The notes beneath the pieces were generated by a model, which ran no database searches, was not told where the DNA came from, and worked only from the letters and a program-made list of their open reading frames with translations. This document shows positions 30,696 to 39,892 of a stretch of DNA of 43,031 nt, piece by piece. The DNA comes from an uncultured beta proteobacterium (GTDB lineage Bacteria > Pseudomonadota > Gammaproteobacteria > Burkholderiales > Burkholderiaceae_C), in assembly GCA_903897005.1 (NCBI GenBank), contig CAITZZ010000176.1:1-43031 (forward strand), given 5' to 3'. The number at the start of each line of letters is the position of its first letter. Position 1 is the stretch's first letter. The position numbers and the translations under genes are program-made.

Positions 30696-31949
30696 GTGAA
30701 ATGCAAGTCGAATGATTATGTCATTCAGGTGCTCGATTCACCGGACCAGGTGAACGCAGCAGACTGGAACGAGCTGCTGCGCTTGCAGAGCGAGCCCAGC
30801 CCCTTTATGCGTCACGAGTACCTGCACGCCTTGCACGCCAGCGCCAGCGCCACGCCAGAGTCCGGCTGGACAGCACGCTTCATCACACTGGAACAAGACG
30901 GCGCCCTGGTGGCCGCTTGCCCTGTCTACCTCAAGACCCACTCCTATGGCGAGTACGTGTTCGATCAGGCCTGGGCCAACGCCTACGCGCAGCACGGGCT
31001 GAACTACTACCCCAAAGCACTGGTGGCGGTGCCGTTCACACCGGTGCCAGGCTCACGTCTGCTGGCGCGCAGTGCGGCCGAGCGCTTGTTGTTGTTGCAG
31101 GCGCTGATCGAATGGTGCAAGGCCGAGCAACTGTCGTCCCTGCATCTGCTGTTTTGCGGTGTAGACGACCAGCAAGCCTGCGAGCAAACGGGGATGATGC
31201 TGCGCCACAGCGTGCAATTCCATTGGAACAATCAAGCCCCCATGCTTGCCGCTACGCGTGCTGCGCTGCCCCCCGAGGGGGCGCATTTCGCCTTGGGGCG
31301 GCCCGGCGGCGAAACCCAGTCCTATGGGGATTTTGAAGACTTTCTTACTTCCCTGTCGCAGGAAAAGCGCAAGAAGATCCGCCAGGAGCGGCGCAAAGTG
31401 GCCGATGCGGGGGTGAGTTTTCGCTGTGCCGCTGGCTCGGCCATCACGCCGCAGGACTGGGACTTCTTCTATCGCTGCTACGAGCGGACCTACCTGGAGC
31501 ACGGCAACACGCCCTACCTGAGCCGGGAGTTCTTTCGCATGATGGCCGGCACCATGCCCGAGAACTGGTTGCTCTTCATCGGCCAGCGGCAAGGTCAGGA
31601 CATCGCTGCCAGCCTGATTGCCATTGACGCCAGCGGCGCAGCGCCAGCGGCCTACGGTCGCTACTGGGGCGCGCTGGAACGAGTCGACTGCCTGCACTTT
31701 GAAGCCTGCTACTACCAGCCGCTGCAGTGGTGCATAGCGCAGGGCTACCAGCGCTTCGAAGGCGGCGCCCAGGGCGAACACAAAATGGCGCGCGCACTGC
31801 TGCCGGTCAAGACCAGCAGTGCGCACTGGCTGGCGCAGCCCGAATTCGCTGCTGCAGTAGAGCGCTTTCTGGAGCGCGAAGATCGGGGCATCGGCCAGTA
31901 CCTGGAAGAACTGGGCCGACGCAGCCCCTTCAAAGTGGCGGCTGAGTAA
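30696..31949 (+). CDS. FemAB/GNAT-like protein (DUF482) with in-frame repeat insertion
   Basis: A 417-residue protein of the PF04339/DUF482 group, distantly related to FemAB and GNAT acyltransferases and annotated variously as peptidoglycan-related. Recognisable segments are HEYLHALHASAS, PVYLKTHSYGEYVFDQAWANAY, SQEKRKKIRQERRKV and the C-terminal FEGGAQGEHKMARALLPV. Substrate is unknown. Between QFHWNN and the YGDFEDFL segment lie about 28 residues (about 181-208, including AALPPEGAHFALGRPGGE) encoded by a GC-rich palindromic repeat; I expect homologues to have only a few residues here. The reading frame is kept, so the protein may still work. The GTG start has GGAG upstream. Confidence 0.82.
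   Translation: MKCKSNDYVIQVLDSPDQVNAADWNELLRLQSEPSPFMRHEYLHALHASASATPESGWTARFITLEQDGALVAACPVYLKTHSYGEYVFDQAWANAYAQHGLNYYPKALVAVPFTPVPGSRLLARSAAERLLLLQALIEWCKAEQLSSLHLLFCGVDDQQACEQTGMMLRHSVQFHWNNQAPMLAATRAALPPEGAHFALGRPGGETQSYGDFEDFLTSLSQEKRKKIRQERRKVADAGVSFRCAAGSAITPQDWDFFYRCYERTYLEHGNTPYLSREFFRMMAGTMPENWLLFIGQRQGQDIAASLIAIDASGAAPAAYGRYWGALERVDCLHFEACYYQPLQWCIAQGYQRFEGGAQGEHKMARALLPVKTSSAHWLAQPEFAAAVERFLEREDRGIGQYLEELGRRSPFKVAAE
31236..31318. repeat. GC-rich palindromic repeat inserted in the FemAB-like gene
   Basis: The stretch holds GCCCCCCGAGGGGGC (near 31267-31281) and CGCCTTGGGGCG (near 31289-31300), two short adjoining palindromes, followed by GCCCGGCGGC. Its look is that of a Comamonadaceae intergenic repeat. 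It keeps the frame of the host gene and encodes Pro/Gly/Ala-rich sequence unlike the flanking protein. Exact borders cannot be fixed without a homologue alignment. Confidence 0.65.
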
Positions 31950-32007
31950 AGTTAAACTGCTGTTCGACACAATCGAATTGGCAGAGTGCCCAAGGTACCA
32001 ACAAAGC

Positions 32008-32805
32008 ATGGCGACCAAAGCAAAGACAAAAGGCGAAATCGAGAGCCATCACCCCGCGCCCAGCTCGTGGCTGATCGCCATGGAGTTTCGCGCTTTGTGG
32101 GAGCTGGGCGCGGTCCTGCCAGCCTGGCCTATTCTGCGCAATGCGCCCGCCGGCGACGGCCACCCCGTCATCGTCTTTCCCGGTCTGTCAGCCAGCGACG
32201 GTTCCACCCTGCCGATGCGCGGCTTTCTGGAAAGTCTGGGTCACGACATGTCGGGCTGGAACCAGGGCTACAACTTTGGCCCGCGCGCCGGCGTGCTGCA
32301 GGCCGCCAAGCAGCAAGTGATAGACACCTGTCAGGTCACGGGCAAGAAAGTCAGCCTGATCGGCTGGAGTCTGGGCGGCATTTACGCCAGAGAACTGGCC
32401 AAGGAACTGCCCGATAGCGTGCGCAGCGTCATCAGCATGGGTACGCCGTTTGCGGGCTCGCACCACAGCACCAACGCCTGGCGCCTGTACGAACTCACCA
32501 GCGGGCGCGATATCCACGCCGAAGTGGCCCAGTTCGATCTACCGGCCGCGCCACCGGTTCCCACCACCTCGATTTATTCGCGCACCGATGGCATCGTCGC
32601 CTGGCCGGCCAGCCTTCAGTTGCCCAGCCGCACCAACCCGCTGACAGAAAATCTCGAAGTCATCGCCAGCCACATCGGCCTGGGCCTGAACCCCAGCACC
32701 TGGTGGGCCGTGGCAGACCGCCTGTCACAGCCCGAAGGCCAGTGGAAGCCGTTTGAACGCAAGCGGGGCCTGCACGGCATGATTTTCCCGGACCCGAAGC
32801 GCTGA
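32008..32805 (+). CDS. Alpha/beta-hydrolase (lipase/esterase-like)
   Basis: A protein of about 265 residues with an alpha/beta-hydrolase core: PVIVFPGLSASDGSTLPMR near the N-terminus, the nucleophile elbow GWSLGG with its Ser, GTPFAGSHHS, SIYSRTDGIVAW with a likely catalytic Asp, and a C-terminal ASHIGLGLNP with a likely catalytic His. It resembles triacylglycerol lipase/PGAP1-like proteins, but the substrate is unknown. There is no signal peptide, so it is probably cytoplasmic. The ATG at 32008 is preceded by AAGG about 12 bases away; the frame is open a little further upstream. It converges on ppa. Confidence 0.8.
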   Translation: MATKAKTKGEIESHHPAPSSWLIAMEFRALWELGAVLPAWPILRNAPAGDGHPVIVFPGLSASDGSTLPMRGFLESLGHDMSGWNQGYNFGPRAGVLQAAKQQVIDTCQVTGKKVSLIGWSLGGIYARELAKELPDSVRSVISMGTPFAGSHHSTNAWRLYELTSGRDIHAEVAQFDLPAAPPVPTTSIYSRTDGIVAWPASLQLPSRTNPLTENLEVIASHIGLGLNPSTWWAVADRLSQPEGQWKPFERKRGLHGMIFPDPKR

Positions 32806-32833
32806 CCCAATCGCCGGAGTCCGTAACCCATCT

Positions 32834-33370
32834 TCAGGGATGCAGCTTCTGGTAGTTGGCAATGCCGTCCATGATCTCGGCGTGGGCTGCCTGCGGCCCT
32901 TCCCAACCCAGAATCTTCACCCATTTGTTGACTTCTAGGTCTTTGTAGTGCTCAAAGAAGTGCGCAATCGTCTTCAGGCGCACCGGGCTCAGGTCTTCGG
33001 GTTTCTTCCAGCGCGTGTAAAGCGACAGAATCTTGTCAATCGGCACTGCCAGCACCTTGCCGTCCATGCCGGCTTCGTCTTCCATCTTCAGGATGCCGAT
33101 GGCGCGGCAGGTCACCACCACACCCGGAATCAGCGGCACCGGTGTAATCACCAGCACGTCCACCGGGTCGCCATCGCCGGAAATCGTCTTGGGCACATAA
33201 CCGTAGTTGGTCGGGTAGTGCATGGCCGTGCTCATGAAGCGGTCCACAAAAATCGCACTGGTCTCCTTGTCCACCTCGTACTTGACGGGGTCGGCGTTCA
33301 TCGGGATTTCGATGATCACATTAAAAGATTCCGGAACGTTTTTGCCGGGTGTGACATTGTCTAGAGACAT
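32834..33370 (-). CDS. ppa: Inorganic pyrophosphatase (soluble, family I)
   Basis: A 178-residue cytoplasmic enzyme hydrolysing pyrophosphate to drive biosynthesis. It has FNVIIEIPMNADPVKYEVDK (at the N-terminus) and the metal-site signature DGDPVDVLV followed by AIGILKMEDEAGMDGKVLAVP. An AAGGA site precedes the ATG. It is divergent from the membrane pyrophosphatase hppA across a 243-base gap, so soluble and energy-conserving PPases share a control region. Length and motifs are typical of bacterial hexameric PPases. Confidence 0.96.
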   Translation of the reverse strand: MSLDNVTPGKNVPESFNVIIEIPMNADPVKYEVDKETSAIFVDRFMSTAMHYPTNYGYVPKTISGDGDPVDVLVITPVPLIPGVVVTCRAIGILKMEDEAGMDGKVLAVPIDKILSLYTRWKKPEDLSPVRLKTIAHFFEHYKDLEVNKWVKILGWEGPQAAHAEIMDGIANYQKLHP

Positions 33371-33558
33371 GACGGATCCTTGGTAGAAATTCGTATTGAG
33401 CCAACTCAGGATTGGCTAGGTATTAACCCTGATTTTACTGACTAGCACCTTGCTGCAGCGAGAAATCAGCATTTTTCACGGTACAGTCCCCCGGTTGGCC
33501 AATCGCCTGCATCAGGACCATGTTGTTTGATGATTCGCGGCGAGGAAGCAACGCAGCG

Positions 33559-33582
33559 GGGGTGCCGATTGCGCTGCACCCC
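33559..33582 (+). promoter_or_regulatory. Hairpin in the hppA leader region
   Basis: GGGGTGC (33559-33565) and GCACCCC (33576-33582) form a 7-bp perfect stem with a 10-base loop, ending 31 bases before the hppA ATG. It is not followed by a T run, so it is not an intrinsic terminator. It could be a leader mRNA structure or a protein-binding site. The rest of the 33371-33613 gap holds no clear gene or strong promoter that I can name. Confidence 0.4.
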
Positions 33583-33613
33583 TACTTAGCGAACCAACGA
33601 CAGGAGTTTTTAT

Positions 33614-35677
33614 ATGACAGGCAACTCGGCGCTCATTCTGGCGCTCATTTGCGGCTTTATTGCCGTGGCTTACGGCTTTTGGGCCCGCGGCTGGATTCTT
33701 TCACAGGATGCCGGCAACGCCCGCATGCAGGAAATTTCAGCTGCCATTCAAACCGGCGCTGCCGCTTATCTGGCGCGGCAATACAAGACCATCGCCATGG
33801 TCGGCGTGGTACTGGCCGTCTTGATTGGCATCTTTCTTGACCCGCTCAGCGCTGGTGGCTTCATCATCGGCGCGCTGCTTTCGGGTGCTTGCGGCTTCAT
33901 CGGCATGAATGTCTCGGTACGCGCCAACGTGCGTACCGCACAAGCGGCCACCAAGGGCATTGGCCCGGCGCTGGACGTTGCCTTCCGCGGCGGCGCCACC
34001 ACCGGCATGCTGGTGGTCGGTCTTGGCCTGCTGGGCGTCACGGGCTTCTACTGGTTCCTGGTGCCCGATGGTGTCGTCACCGTCGCCAAGCTCAATCCGC
34101 TGATCGGTTTTGCCTTTGGCTCCTCCCTGATCTCCATCTTTGCCCGTCTGGGCGGTGGCATTTTCACCAAGGGTGCTGACGTCGGCGCCGACCTGGTTGG
34201 CAAGGTGGAAGCGGGCATTCCGGAAGATGACCCACGCAACCCGGCCGTGATCGCCGACAACGTGGGCGACAACGTGGGCGACTGCGCCGGTATGGCGGCT
34301 GACCTGTTTGAAACCTATGCGGTGACGCTGATCGCCACCATGGTGCTGGGCGCCCTGCTGCTGTCCGGCGCCAACACCAGCGCCGTGCTGTATCCGCTGG
34401 CCCTGGGTGCCGTATCGATCGTCGCTTCCATCATCGGTTGCTTCTTCGTCAAGGCATCGCCCGGCATGAAGAACGTGATGCCAGCCCTGTACAAGGGTCT
34501 GGCGGTGGCGGGCGTGCTGTCCCTGGTTGCGTTCTACTTTGTGACCGCAAGCATGTTCCCCTCCGCCATCACTCTGACCGACGGCCGCGTTGTCGGCAGC
34601 ACCAGCCTGTTTGGCGCCTGCGCCGTCGGCTTGGTCCTGACCGCAGCCCTGGTCTGGATTACCGAGTACTACACCGGCACCCAGTACGCTCCGGTGCAAC
34701 ACATCGCGCAAGCCTCCACCACCGGTCACGGCACCAACATCATTGCCGGTCTGGGCGTTTCCATGCGCTCCACCGCCTGGCCGGTGATCTTTGTTTGCAT
34801 GGCGATCTGGACCGCCTACGCTCTGGGTGGCCTGTACGGCATCGCCATTGCTGCCACATCCATGCTGAGCATGGCCGGCATCGTGGTGGCACTGGACGCC
34901 TATGGCCCGATCACCGACAACGCTGGCGGCATCGCTGAAATGGCCGAAATGCCCAAGAGCGTGCGCGACATCACCGACCCGCTGGACGCTGTGGGTAACA
35001 CCACCAAGGCTGTCACCAAGGGTTACGCCATTGGCTCGGCCGGTCTGGCAGCACTGGTGCTGTTTGCCGATTACACACACAAGCTCGAAGCCTACGGCAA
35101 ACACATCACGTTTGACCTGAGCAACCCGATGGTCATCATCGGCCTGTTCATTGGCGGCCTGATTCCCTACCTCTTCGGCGCCATGGCGATGGAAGCGGTG
35201 GGTCGCGCCGCCGGCTCGGTGGTGGTTGAAGTGCGCCGTCAGTTCCGCGAAATCAAGGGCATCATGGAAGGCACGGCCAAGCCCGAGTACGACACCGCCG
35301 TCGACATGCTGACCACCGCCGCCATCAAGGAAATGATGATTCCGTCGCTGCTGCCCGTGGTGGTACCGATTCTGGTGGGTCTGCTGCTCGGCCCGGCTGC
35401 GCTGGGTGGCCTCTTGATGGGTACCATCGTGACCGGCCTGTTTGTGGCGATCTCCATGTGCACCGGTGGTGGTGCCTGGGACAATGCCAAGAAATACATC
35501 GAAGACGGCAACCACGGCGGCAAGGGCTCTGAAACCCACAAGGCTGCCGTGACCGGCGACACCGTGGGCGACCCCTACAAGGACACGGCCGGCCCAGCGA
35601 TCAATCCGCTGATCAAGATCATCAACATCGTGGCGCTGCTGATCGTGCCCGTCATGATGAAGATGCACGGCGGCTGA
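33614..35677 (+). CDS. hppA: Membrane H+-translocating pyrophosphatase, K+-independent type
   Basis: A 687-residue membrane pump with about 16 transmembrane helices that couples pyrophosphate hydrolysis to ion transport. The substrate site is the [20 protein letters not shown] segment plus [19 protein letters not shown], and a C-terminal DNAKKYIE and [18 protein letters not shown] complete it. The subtype marker GNTTKA carries Lys465 where K+-dependent enzymes have Ala, so this is predicted to be K+-independent and proton-pumping. AGGAG precedes the ATG and a strong terminator follows. It lets the cell conserve energy from pyrophosphate, which would be useful under low-energy or anaerobic conditions. 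Confidence 0.95.
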   Translation: MTGNSALILALICGFIAVAYGFWARGWILSQDAGNARMQEISAAIQTGAAAYLARQYKTIAMVGVVLAVLIGIFLDPLSAGGFIIGALLSGACGFIGMNVSVRANVRTAQAATKGIGPALDVAFRGGATTGMLVVGLGLLGVTGFYWFLVPDGVVTVAKLNPLIGFAFGSSLISIFARLGGGIFTKGADVGADLVGKVEAGIPEDDPRNPAVIADNVGDNVGDCAGMAADLFETYAVTLIATMVLGALLLSGANTSAVLYPLALGAVSIVASIIGCFFVKASPGMKNVMPALYKGLAVAGVLSLVAFYFVTASMFPSAITLTDGRVVGSTSLFGACAVGLVLTAALVWITEYYTGTQYAPVQHIAQASTTGHGTNIIAGLGVSMRSTAWPVIFVCMAIWTAYALGGLYGIAIAATSMLSMAGIVVALDAYGPITDNAGGIAEMAEMPKSVRDITDPLDAVGNTTKAVTKGYAIGSAGLAALVLFADYTHKLEAYGKHITFDLSNPMVIIGLFIGGLIPYLFGAMAMEAVGRAAGSVVVEVRRQFREIKGIMEGTAKPEYDTAVDMLTTAAIKEMMIPSLLPVVVPILVGLLLGPAALGGLLMGTIVTGLFVAISMCTGGGAWDNAKKYIEDGNHGGKGSETHKAAVTGDTVGDPYKDTAGPAINPLIKIINIVALLIVPVMMKMHGG

Positions 35678-35696
35678 TTCCCCCCTCGCCTCTTGC

Positions 35697-35723
35697 AAAA
35701 AGCCCGCCTCTGGCGGGCTTTTT
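35697..35723 (+). terminator. Intrinsic terminator after hppA
   Basis: AAAAAGCCCGCC and GGCGGGCTTTTT form a 12-bp perfect stem with a three-base loop; the T run continues as TTTTTCTT. It starts 20 bases after the hppA stop and is symmetrical, so it could also work from the other strand. Confidence 0.93.
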
Positions 35724-35812
35724 CTTGCCGACTCTGACGGAAGTCAAATGGAAAAACAAGGGTTTCCGCTAGCATCGGGCGTGACCATTTCCGCACCGCA
35801 CATCTCTAAGCC

Positions 35813-36382
35813 ATGCGCCTGATCAGCACTCGATGCCTGCTGGGCCTGCTGTCACTGCTGACAGCAGCCTGTTCGTCCATGCTGCCTGTGGTGCACAACG
35901 AATCCTCTCCCTTCACGAGTTTTGATGACGCGCGCCGTGCCATCGATTCCCTGGTGCCCATGAAGAGCGATGTAGAGACCCTGACCCGGATGGGCATTGA
36001 TCCGGCCAAGCAGGCCAACACCACCATCCTGACGCAGGCCGACGTGGTGCGCCGGTTTGTACCGAGCGCGCTGCTGCAGCGCGAAGACCTCGACCCTGGC
36101 GTGCTGGTCTGCCTTCAGGCACGCGACGAATGCCGCGGCTGGGAAATCCAGGCGGCACAGATCACCAAGGCGCGTACCGGCAATTTTCTTGCTGATTTCA
36201 CCAACTTTTCACGGCGTTCGGAGACGACGGGCTGGCGCTTCAACGCCCTGATTCTGCTCGTCAGGGACAGGGTGGTTTACCGCGCCTGGGGCGGGCAGCC
36301 CAAAGTCAATGAAGTTGAGGTCAACACCAATCCCCTGGGCCCGCTGCAGGAAATGGGCCCCTCGCTGCTGACCACCCACTGA
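35813..36382 (+). CDS. Uncharacterised lipoprotein
   Basis: A 189-residue protein with a signal peptide and lipobox (LLTAAC, Cys20), so it is expected to be attached to a membrane. The mature part starts with SSMLPVVHNESSPFTSFDDAR, which resembles the entry of several small Burkholderiales lipoproteins. It contains one Cys pair (CLQARDEC) and a hydrophobic beta-like stretch FNALILLVRDRVVYRAWGG. I do not recognise a family with known function. It stands alone after the hppA terminator and before the aldehyde dehydrogenase, 46 bases away. Confidence 0.78.
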   Translation: MRLISTRCLLGLLSLLTAACSSMLPVVHNESSPFTSFDDARRAIDSLVPMKSDVETLTRMGIDPAKQANTTILTQADVVRRFVPSALLQREDLDPGVLVCLQARDECRGWEIQAAQITKARTGNFLADFTNFSRRSETTGWRFNALILLVRDRVVYRAWGGQPKVNEVEVNTNPLGPLQEMGPSLLTTH

Positions 36383-36428
36383 AATCGCCCCAGCGCGGGG
36401 GCATCATTTTTGGACGAGAATCACGCCC

Positions 36429-37862
36429 ATGCAATTCAACTTTATCGCCAACACCTCCGTGCCCTCCTCGTCCGGTCAAACCATCGCGGTGGTCGACCCT
36501 TCCGACGGGCAAGTTTATGACGAAATCCAGCGCAGCAATGCGTCTGACATTGACCAGGCGGTGCGCGCGGCACGACTGGGTTTCGATTCAGCCTGGAGCA
36601 AACTTGGCGCCGCCGAGCGCGGCCGCCTGCTGATGCGCCTGTCGCAAAAAATCACCGAACACGCGCAAGAACTTAGCGCCATCGAACAGCGCGATTGCGG
36701 CAAGCCAACCAAGCAGGCCAACGCCGACGCCAGCGCGCTGGCGCGCTATTTCGAGTTTTATGCCGGTGCCTGCGACAAGCTGCACGGTGAAACCATTCCC
36801 TACCTCGACGGCTACAGCGTGCTGACCTGGCGTGAACCGCACGGCGTCACGGGCCACATCGTCCCGTGGAACTACCCGATGCAGATCTTTGGTCGCTGCG
36901 TCGGTGGCGCCCTGGCCGCCGGCAATGTCTGCGTGGTCAAACCGGCCGAAGACGCCTGCCTGTCGCTGCTCCGGGTCGCACAACTGGCTGCCGAAGTCGG
37001 TTTTCCGGCCGGCGTGATCAATATCGTCACGGGCTACGGTCATGAGGTGGGTGACGCCCTGGCGCGTCACCCGGGCATCGACCACATCAGTTTTACTGGC
37101 AGCCCGACCGTGGGCACGCTGATTCAGCAGGCGGCGGCCGAGCGCCATTGCCCGGTTACGCTGGAGCTCGGCGGCAAGAGCCCGCAGATTGTTTTTGCCG
37201 ACGCTGATCTCGACGCCGCGATTCCCGCCATCATCAATGCCATTGTGCAAAACGCAGGCCAGACCTGCTCGGCAGGTTCACGCGTCCTGATCGAGCAGGC
37301 AATTTACGAGCCTCTGCTGAAACGCCTGGGCGAAGCCTTCCAGAAGCTGCGTGTCGGCCCGGCCACACTGGACCTGGACGTCGGCCCCTTGATTCGCCAG
37401 AGCCAGAAGCAACGCGTACAGCAGTTCCTGCGCGAGGCCGAACAAGCCAACATCGGCACCGTGGCGCAGGGTCAGGTGGTTGATGCAGCGCCAGCGTCGG
37501 GCTTTTACCAGGCACCCACGCTGCTGCGCGACGTGCCGGTAACGCACCGCGTGGCGCAGGAGGAAGTGTTTGGCCCCGTGCTCTGTGCGATGGCGTTTCG
37601 CGACGAGGCGCACGCCGTGGAGTTGGCCAACGCCACGCAGTTCGGCCTGGTCGCGGGGGTCTGGACGACCGACGGCAGTCGTCAGTTTCGCATGGCACGG
37701 CGCTTGCGCAGTGGCCAGGTGTTCATCAACAACTACGGCGCCGGCGGTGGTGTCGAGCTGCCCTTTGGCGGCGTCAAGTCCAGCGGCCATGGCCGCGAAA
37801 AAGGCTTCGAGGCCCTGTACGGTTTCACCACCCTCAAGACGGTCGCCATCAAGCACGGCTGA
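36429..37862 (+). CDS. NAD(P)+-dependent aldehyde dehydrogenase
   Basis: A 477-residue enzyme of the aldehyde dehydrogenase superfamily oxidising an aldehyde to its acid. Motifs seen are GVTGHIVPWNYPMQIFG, FTGSPTVGTLIQQAAA, the catalytic Glu in LELGGKSPQIV and the catalytic Cys in NAGQTCSAGSRV. The C-terminus has the LPFGGVKSSGHGREKG pattern. The nearest relatives are betaine/gamma-aminobutyraldehyde-like dehydrogenases, but the substrate cannot be set from sequence. An SDR gene follows after 47 bases, so the two may form a small alcohol-to-acid catabolic operon. No dedicated regulator is adjacent. Confidence 0.9.
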   Translation: MQFNFIANTSVPSSSGQTIAVVDPSDGQVYDEIQRSNASDIDQAVRAARLGFDSAWSKLGAAERGRLLMRLSQKITEHAQELSAIEQRDCGKPTKQANADASALARYFEFYAGACDKLHGETIPYLDGYSVLTWREPHGVTGHIVPWNYPMQIFGRCVGGALAAGNVCVVKPAEDACLSLLRVAQLAAEVGFPAGVINIVTGYGHEVGDALARHPGIDHISFTGSPTVGTLIQQAAAERHCPVTLELGGKSPQIVFADADLDAAIPAIINAIVQNAGQTCSAGSRVLIEQAIYEPLLKRLGEAFQKLRVGPATLDLDVGPLIRQSQKQRVQQFLREAEQANIGTVAQGQVVDAAPASGFYQAPTLLRDVPVTHRVAQEEVFGPVLCAMAFRDEAHAVELANATQFGLVAGVWTTDGSRQFRMARRLRSGQVFINNYGAGGGVELPFGGVKSSGHGREKGFEALYGFTTLKTVAIKHG

Positions 37863-37909
37863 GTCTCGCCGTACCGCAACATCATCCCAACCTATCGAGG
37901 TAGAAAGCC

Positions 37910-38671
37910 ATGCGCGTCAAAAACAAGTCCATCATCGTCACAGGCTCGGGCGGGGGCATTGGCGAGGGCATCGCCAAGCGGCTGGCCGCCGAGGGTGCCA
38001 AAGTTATCGTCAACGACATCTCGGCTGCGGCCGGTGAACGCGTGGTAGCCGAGATTGTGGCTGCCGGCGGCACTGCATCGTTCTTTGCTGCTGACGTCAC
38101 CAAATCCGAGCAGATGCGCGCCCTGGTGGCGGCTGCTGTCGAGCGTCACGGCACGCTGGACGTGATGGTCAACAACGCCGGCTGGACGCACCGCAATCGC
38201 CCGGCGCTGGAGGTGAGCGAAGACGAATTTGACAAGTGCTACGCCGTCAACATGAAGAGCATTTACCTCTCGACCGTTCACGCCACCCCGGTGTTTCGCG
38301 CGCACGGTGGCGGCAGTTTCATCAACATTGCCTCCACCGCCGGTGTGCGTCCGCGCCCGGGTCTGACCTGGTACAACGGCTCCAAGGGTGCGGTCATCAC
38401 CACCTCCAAGTCGCTCGCGGCAGAGCTCGGTCCGGACAACATCCGAGTCAACTGTATCAACCCGGTCTTCAACCCCGACACCGGGCTGGCCACAGAGTTT
38501 GCCGGCGGGCCACTAACGGAGGAGCGCAAAGCCAAGTTTCGTGCCACCATTCCACTGGGCCGTTTTTCCACAGCGCTGGATGTTGCCAATGCGGCACTCT
38601 ACCTGGCCAGTGACGAAGCCGCTTTTATCAGCGGCGTCTGCATCGAAGTGGATGGCGCCCGCTGTGTTTGA
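37910..38671 (+). CDS. Short-chain dehydrogenase/reductase
   Basis: A 253-residue classical SDR. The nucleotide site is [12 protein letters not shown] (about 12-23), the NNAG motif is present, and the catalytic Ser and Tyr-x3-Lys are seen in INIASTAG and WYNGSKGAV. An Asp at the end of the second beta strand (VIVNDIS) suggests NAD(H) preference. C-terminal segments [15 protein letters not shown] and EVDGARCV are normal for 3-oxoacyl-reductase/glucose-dehydrogenase-like SDRs. It is co-directional with the aldehyde dehydrogenase upstream. Its 3' end is overlapped by about 20 bases by moaA in another frame. Substrate is unknown. Confidence 0.88.
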   Translation: MRVKNKSIIVTGSGGGIGEGIAKRLAAEGAKVIVNDISAAAGERVVAEIVAAGGTASFFAADVTKSEQMRALVAAAVERHGTLDVMVNNAGWTHRNRPALEVSEDEFDKCYAVNMKSIYLSTVHATPVFRAHGGGSFINIASTAGVRPRPGLTWYNGSKGAVITTSKSLAAELGPDNIRVNCINPVFNPDTGLATEFAGGPLTEERKAKFRATIPLGRFSTALDVANAALYLASDEAAFISGVCIEVDGARCV

Positions 38672-39710
38672 CCAACGCGGTCGGCCGCTGCGCGATCTGC
38701 GCATCAGCGTCACCGACCGTTGCAACTTTCGCTGCAACTATTGCATGCCCAAGGAAGTCTTTGACAAGGACTACCAGTATCTGCCGCACAAGGCCTTGTT
38801 GTCCTTCGAGGAGATCACGCGAATCGCCAAGGTCTTTGTCGCCCAGGGTGTGCAGAAGATTCGCCTGACCGGCGGCGAGCCACTGCTGCGCAAGGACGTG
38901 GAAGGTCTGATCGAGCAGTTGGCGGCGCTGCGCACGCCCGACGGCAAGAAGCTGGACCTGACGCTGACGACCAATGGCTCGCTGCTGGCGCGCAAGGCAC
39001 AGTCACTCAAGGCGGCGGGCCTGCAACGCGTGACAGTCAGCCTGGACGGACTTGACGATGCGGTGTTTCGCCGCATGAACGATGTCGATTTTCCGGTGGC
39101 CGATGTGCTGCAGGGCATAGAGGCAGCGCACGCCGCCGGACTGGGCCCGATCAAGATCAACATGGTCGTCAAACGCAGTACCAATGCACATGAAATTCTG
39201 CCCATGGCGCGGCACTTCAGAGGCACTGGCATGGTGCTGCGCTTCATCGAGTACATGGATGTGGGCCACACCAACGGCTGGCGCATGAACGAAGTGCTGC
39301 CCTCAAGCGAAGTGATCAAACTGATTCAAACCGAGTTGCCTCTGGTACCGCTCGAACCATCGAATCGGGGTGAGACAGCGCAGCGCTGGGCCTATGCGAA
39401 CGCCCTCGGTCAACCCGATCCGGCGCTCGGAGAAATCGGTGTCATCAGCAGCGTCACCCAGGCGTTTTGCGGTGACTGCAACCGCGCCCGCCTGTCCACT
39501 GAAGGTCAGCTTTATCTTTGCCTGTTTGCCTTTGGCGGTCATGACCTGCGCACCCTCATCCGCAGTGGCGGCAGCGACGCCGAATTAGCCAGCGCCATTG
39601 CAAGAATCTGGCAGGCGCGCAACGACAACTACTCTGAAGTTCGCGGCGCGCTACCGGCCGACAACGGTGCCGTTATTCGTCGCGTTGAAATGAGCTATAT
39701 CGGTGGATAA
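38652..39710 (+). CDS. moaA: GTP 3',8-cyclase (molybdenum cofactor biosynthesis protein A)
   Basis: A 352-residue radical SAM enzyme that starts molybdopterin synthesis by converting GTP to 3',8-cyclo-GTP. The SAM cluster motif CNFRCNYC gives Cys24, Cys28 and Cys31. The C-terminal cluster cysteines are in [11 protein letters not shown] and [10 protein letters not shown], and the conserved terminal Gly-Gly is present (SYIGG). The start is the ATG at 38652, inside the SDR gene's last codons; a GTG at 38664 is the alternative. The frame is open further upstream, but that part is the SDR in another frame. It belongs with mobA and moeA downstream, separated by the repeat array at 39714-39963. Confidence 0.94.
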   Translation: MAPAVFDQRGRPLRDLRISVTDRCNFRCNYCMPKEVFDKDYQYLPHKALLSFEEITRIAKVFVAQGVQKIRLTGGEPLLRKDVEGLIEQLAALRTPDGKKLDLTLTTNGSLLARKAQSLKAAGLQRVTVSLDGLDDAVFRRMNDVDFPVADVLQGIEAAHAAGLGPIKINMVVKRSTNAHEILPMARHFRGTGMVLRFIEYMDVGHTNGWRMNEVLPSSEVIKLIQTELPLVPLEPSNRGETAQRWAYANALGQPDPALGEIGVISSVTQAFCGDCNRARLSTEGQLYLCLFAFGGHDLRTLIRSGGSDAELASAIARIWQARNDNYSEVRGALPADNGAVIRRVEMSYIGG

Positions 39711-39713
39711 CCA

Positions 39714-39839
39714 TCGTCACCGCGAGACCTTCGCTTGCCATCGCGGATCCTTCATTCGCCATTGCGGTCCCTTGGTTTGTCATTGCGGACCTTTTATTCG
39801 CCATTGCGGTCCCTTGGTTTGTCATTGCGGGCCCCGACC
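39714..39839. repeat. Left tandem array, six 21-bp units
   Basis: Six contiguous units of exactly 21 bases (39714, 39735, 39756, 39777, 39798 and 39819 are the first bases). Units 3 and 5 are identical, and units 4 and 6 begin TTGTCATTGCGG. All share the core CATTGCGG or a close variant (CATCGCGG, CACCGCG). There are no spacers. The last unit runs directly into the palindromic core at 39819-39892, so the array looks like repeated copies of one end of that element. Confidence 0.88.
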
Positions 39840-39892
39840 CGCAATCCAGTGCGTGCGTACAACTGGATCCCGGATCAAGTCCGGGATGACAA
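39819..39892. repeat. Palindromic core element between moaA and mobA
   Basis: The arm 39819-39850, starting TTGTCATTGCGG and ending ATCCAGT, faces ACTGGAT...GGGATGACAA at 39862-39892 across an 11-base loop. It is related to the palindrome at the end of meaB (10139-10209), sharing GGATCCCGGATC and GTCCGGGATGACA. It lies in the 281-base gap between moaA and mobA, which holds no gene. Confidence 0.85.

Noticed and set aside
33737-35698. 653-codon frame antisense to hppA, rich in His, Gln and Gly
   Set aside because: The composition is the complement of a membrane-pump gene; hppA on the other strand has full family motifs, a ribosome site and a terminator.
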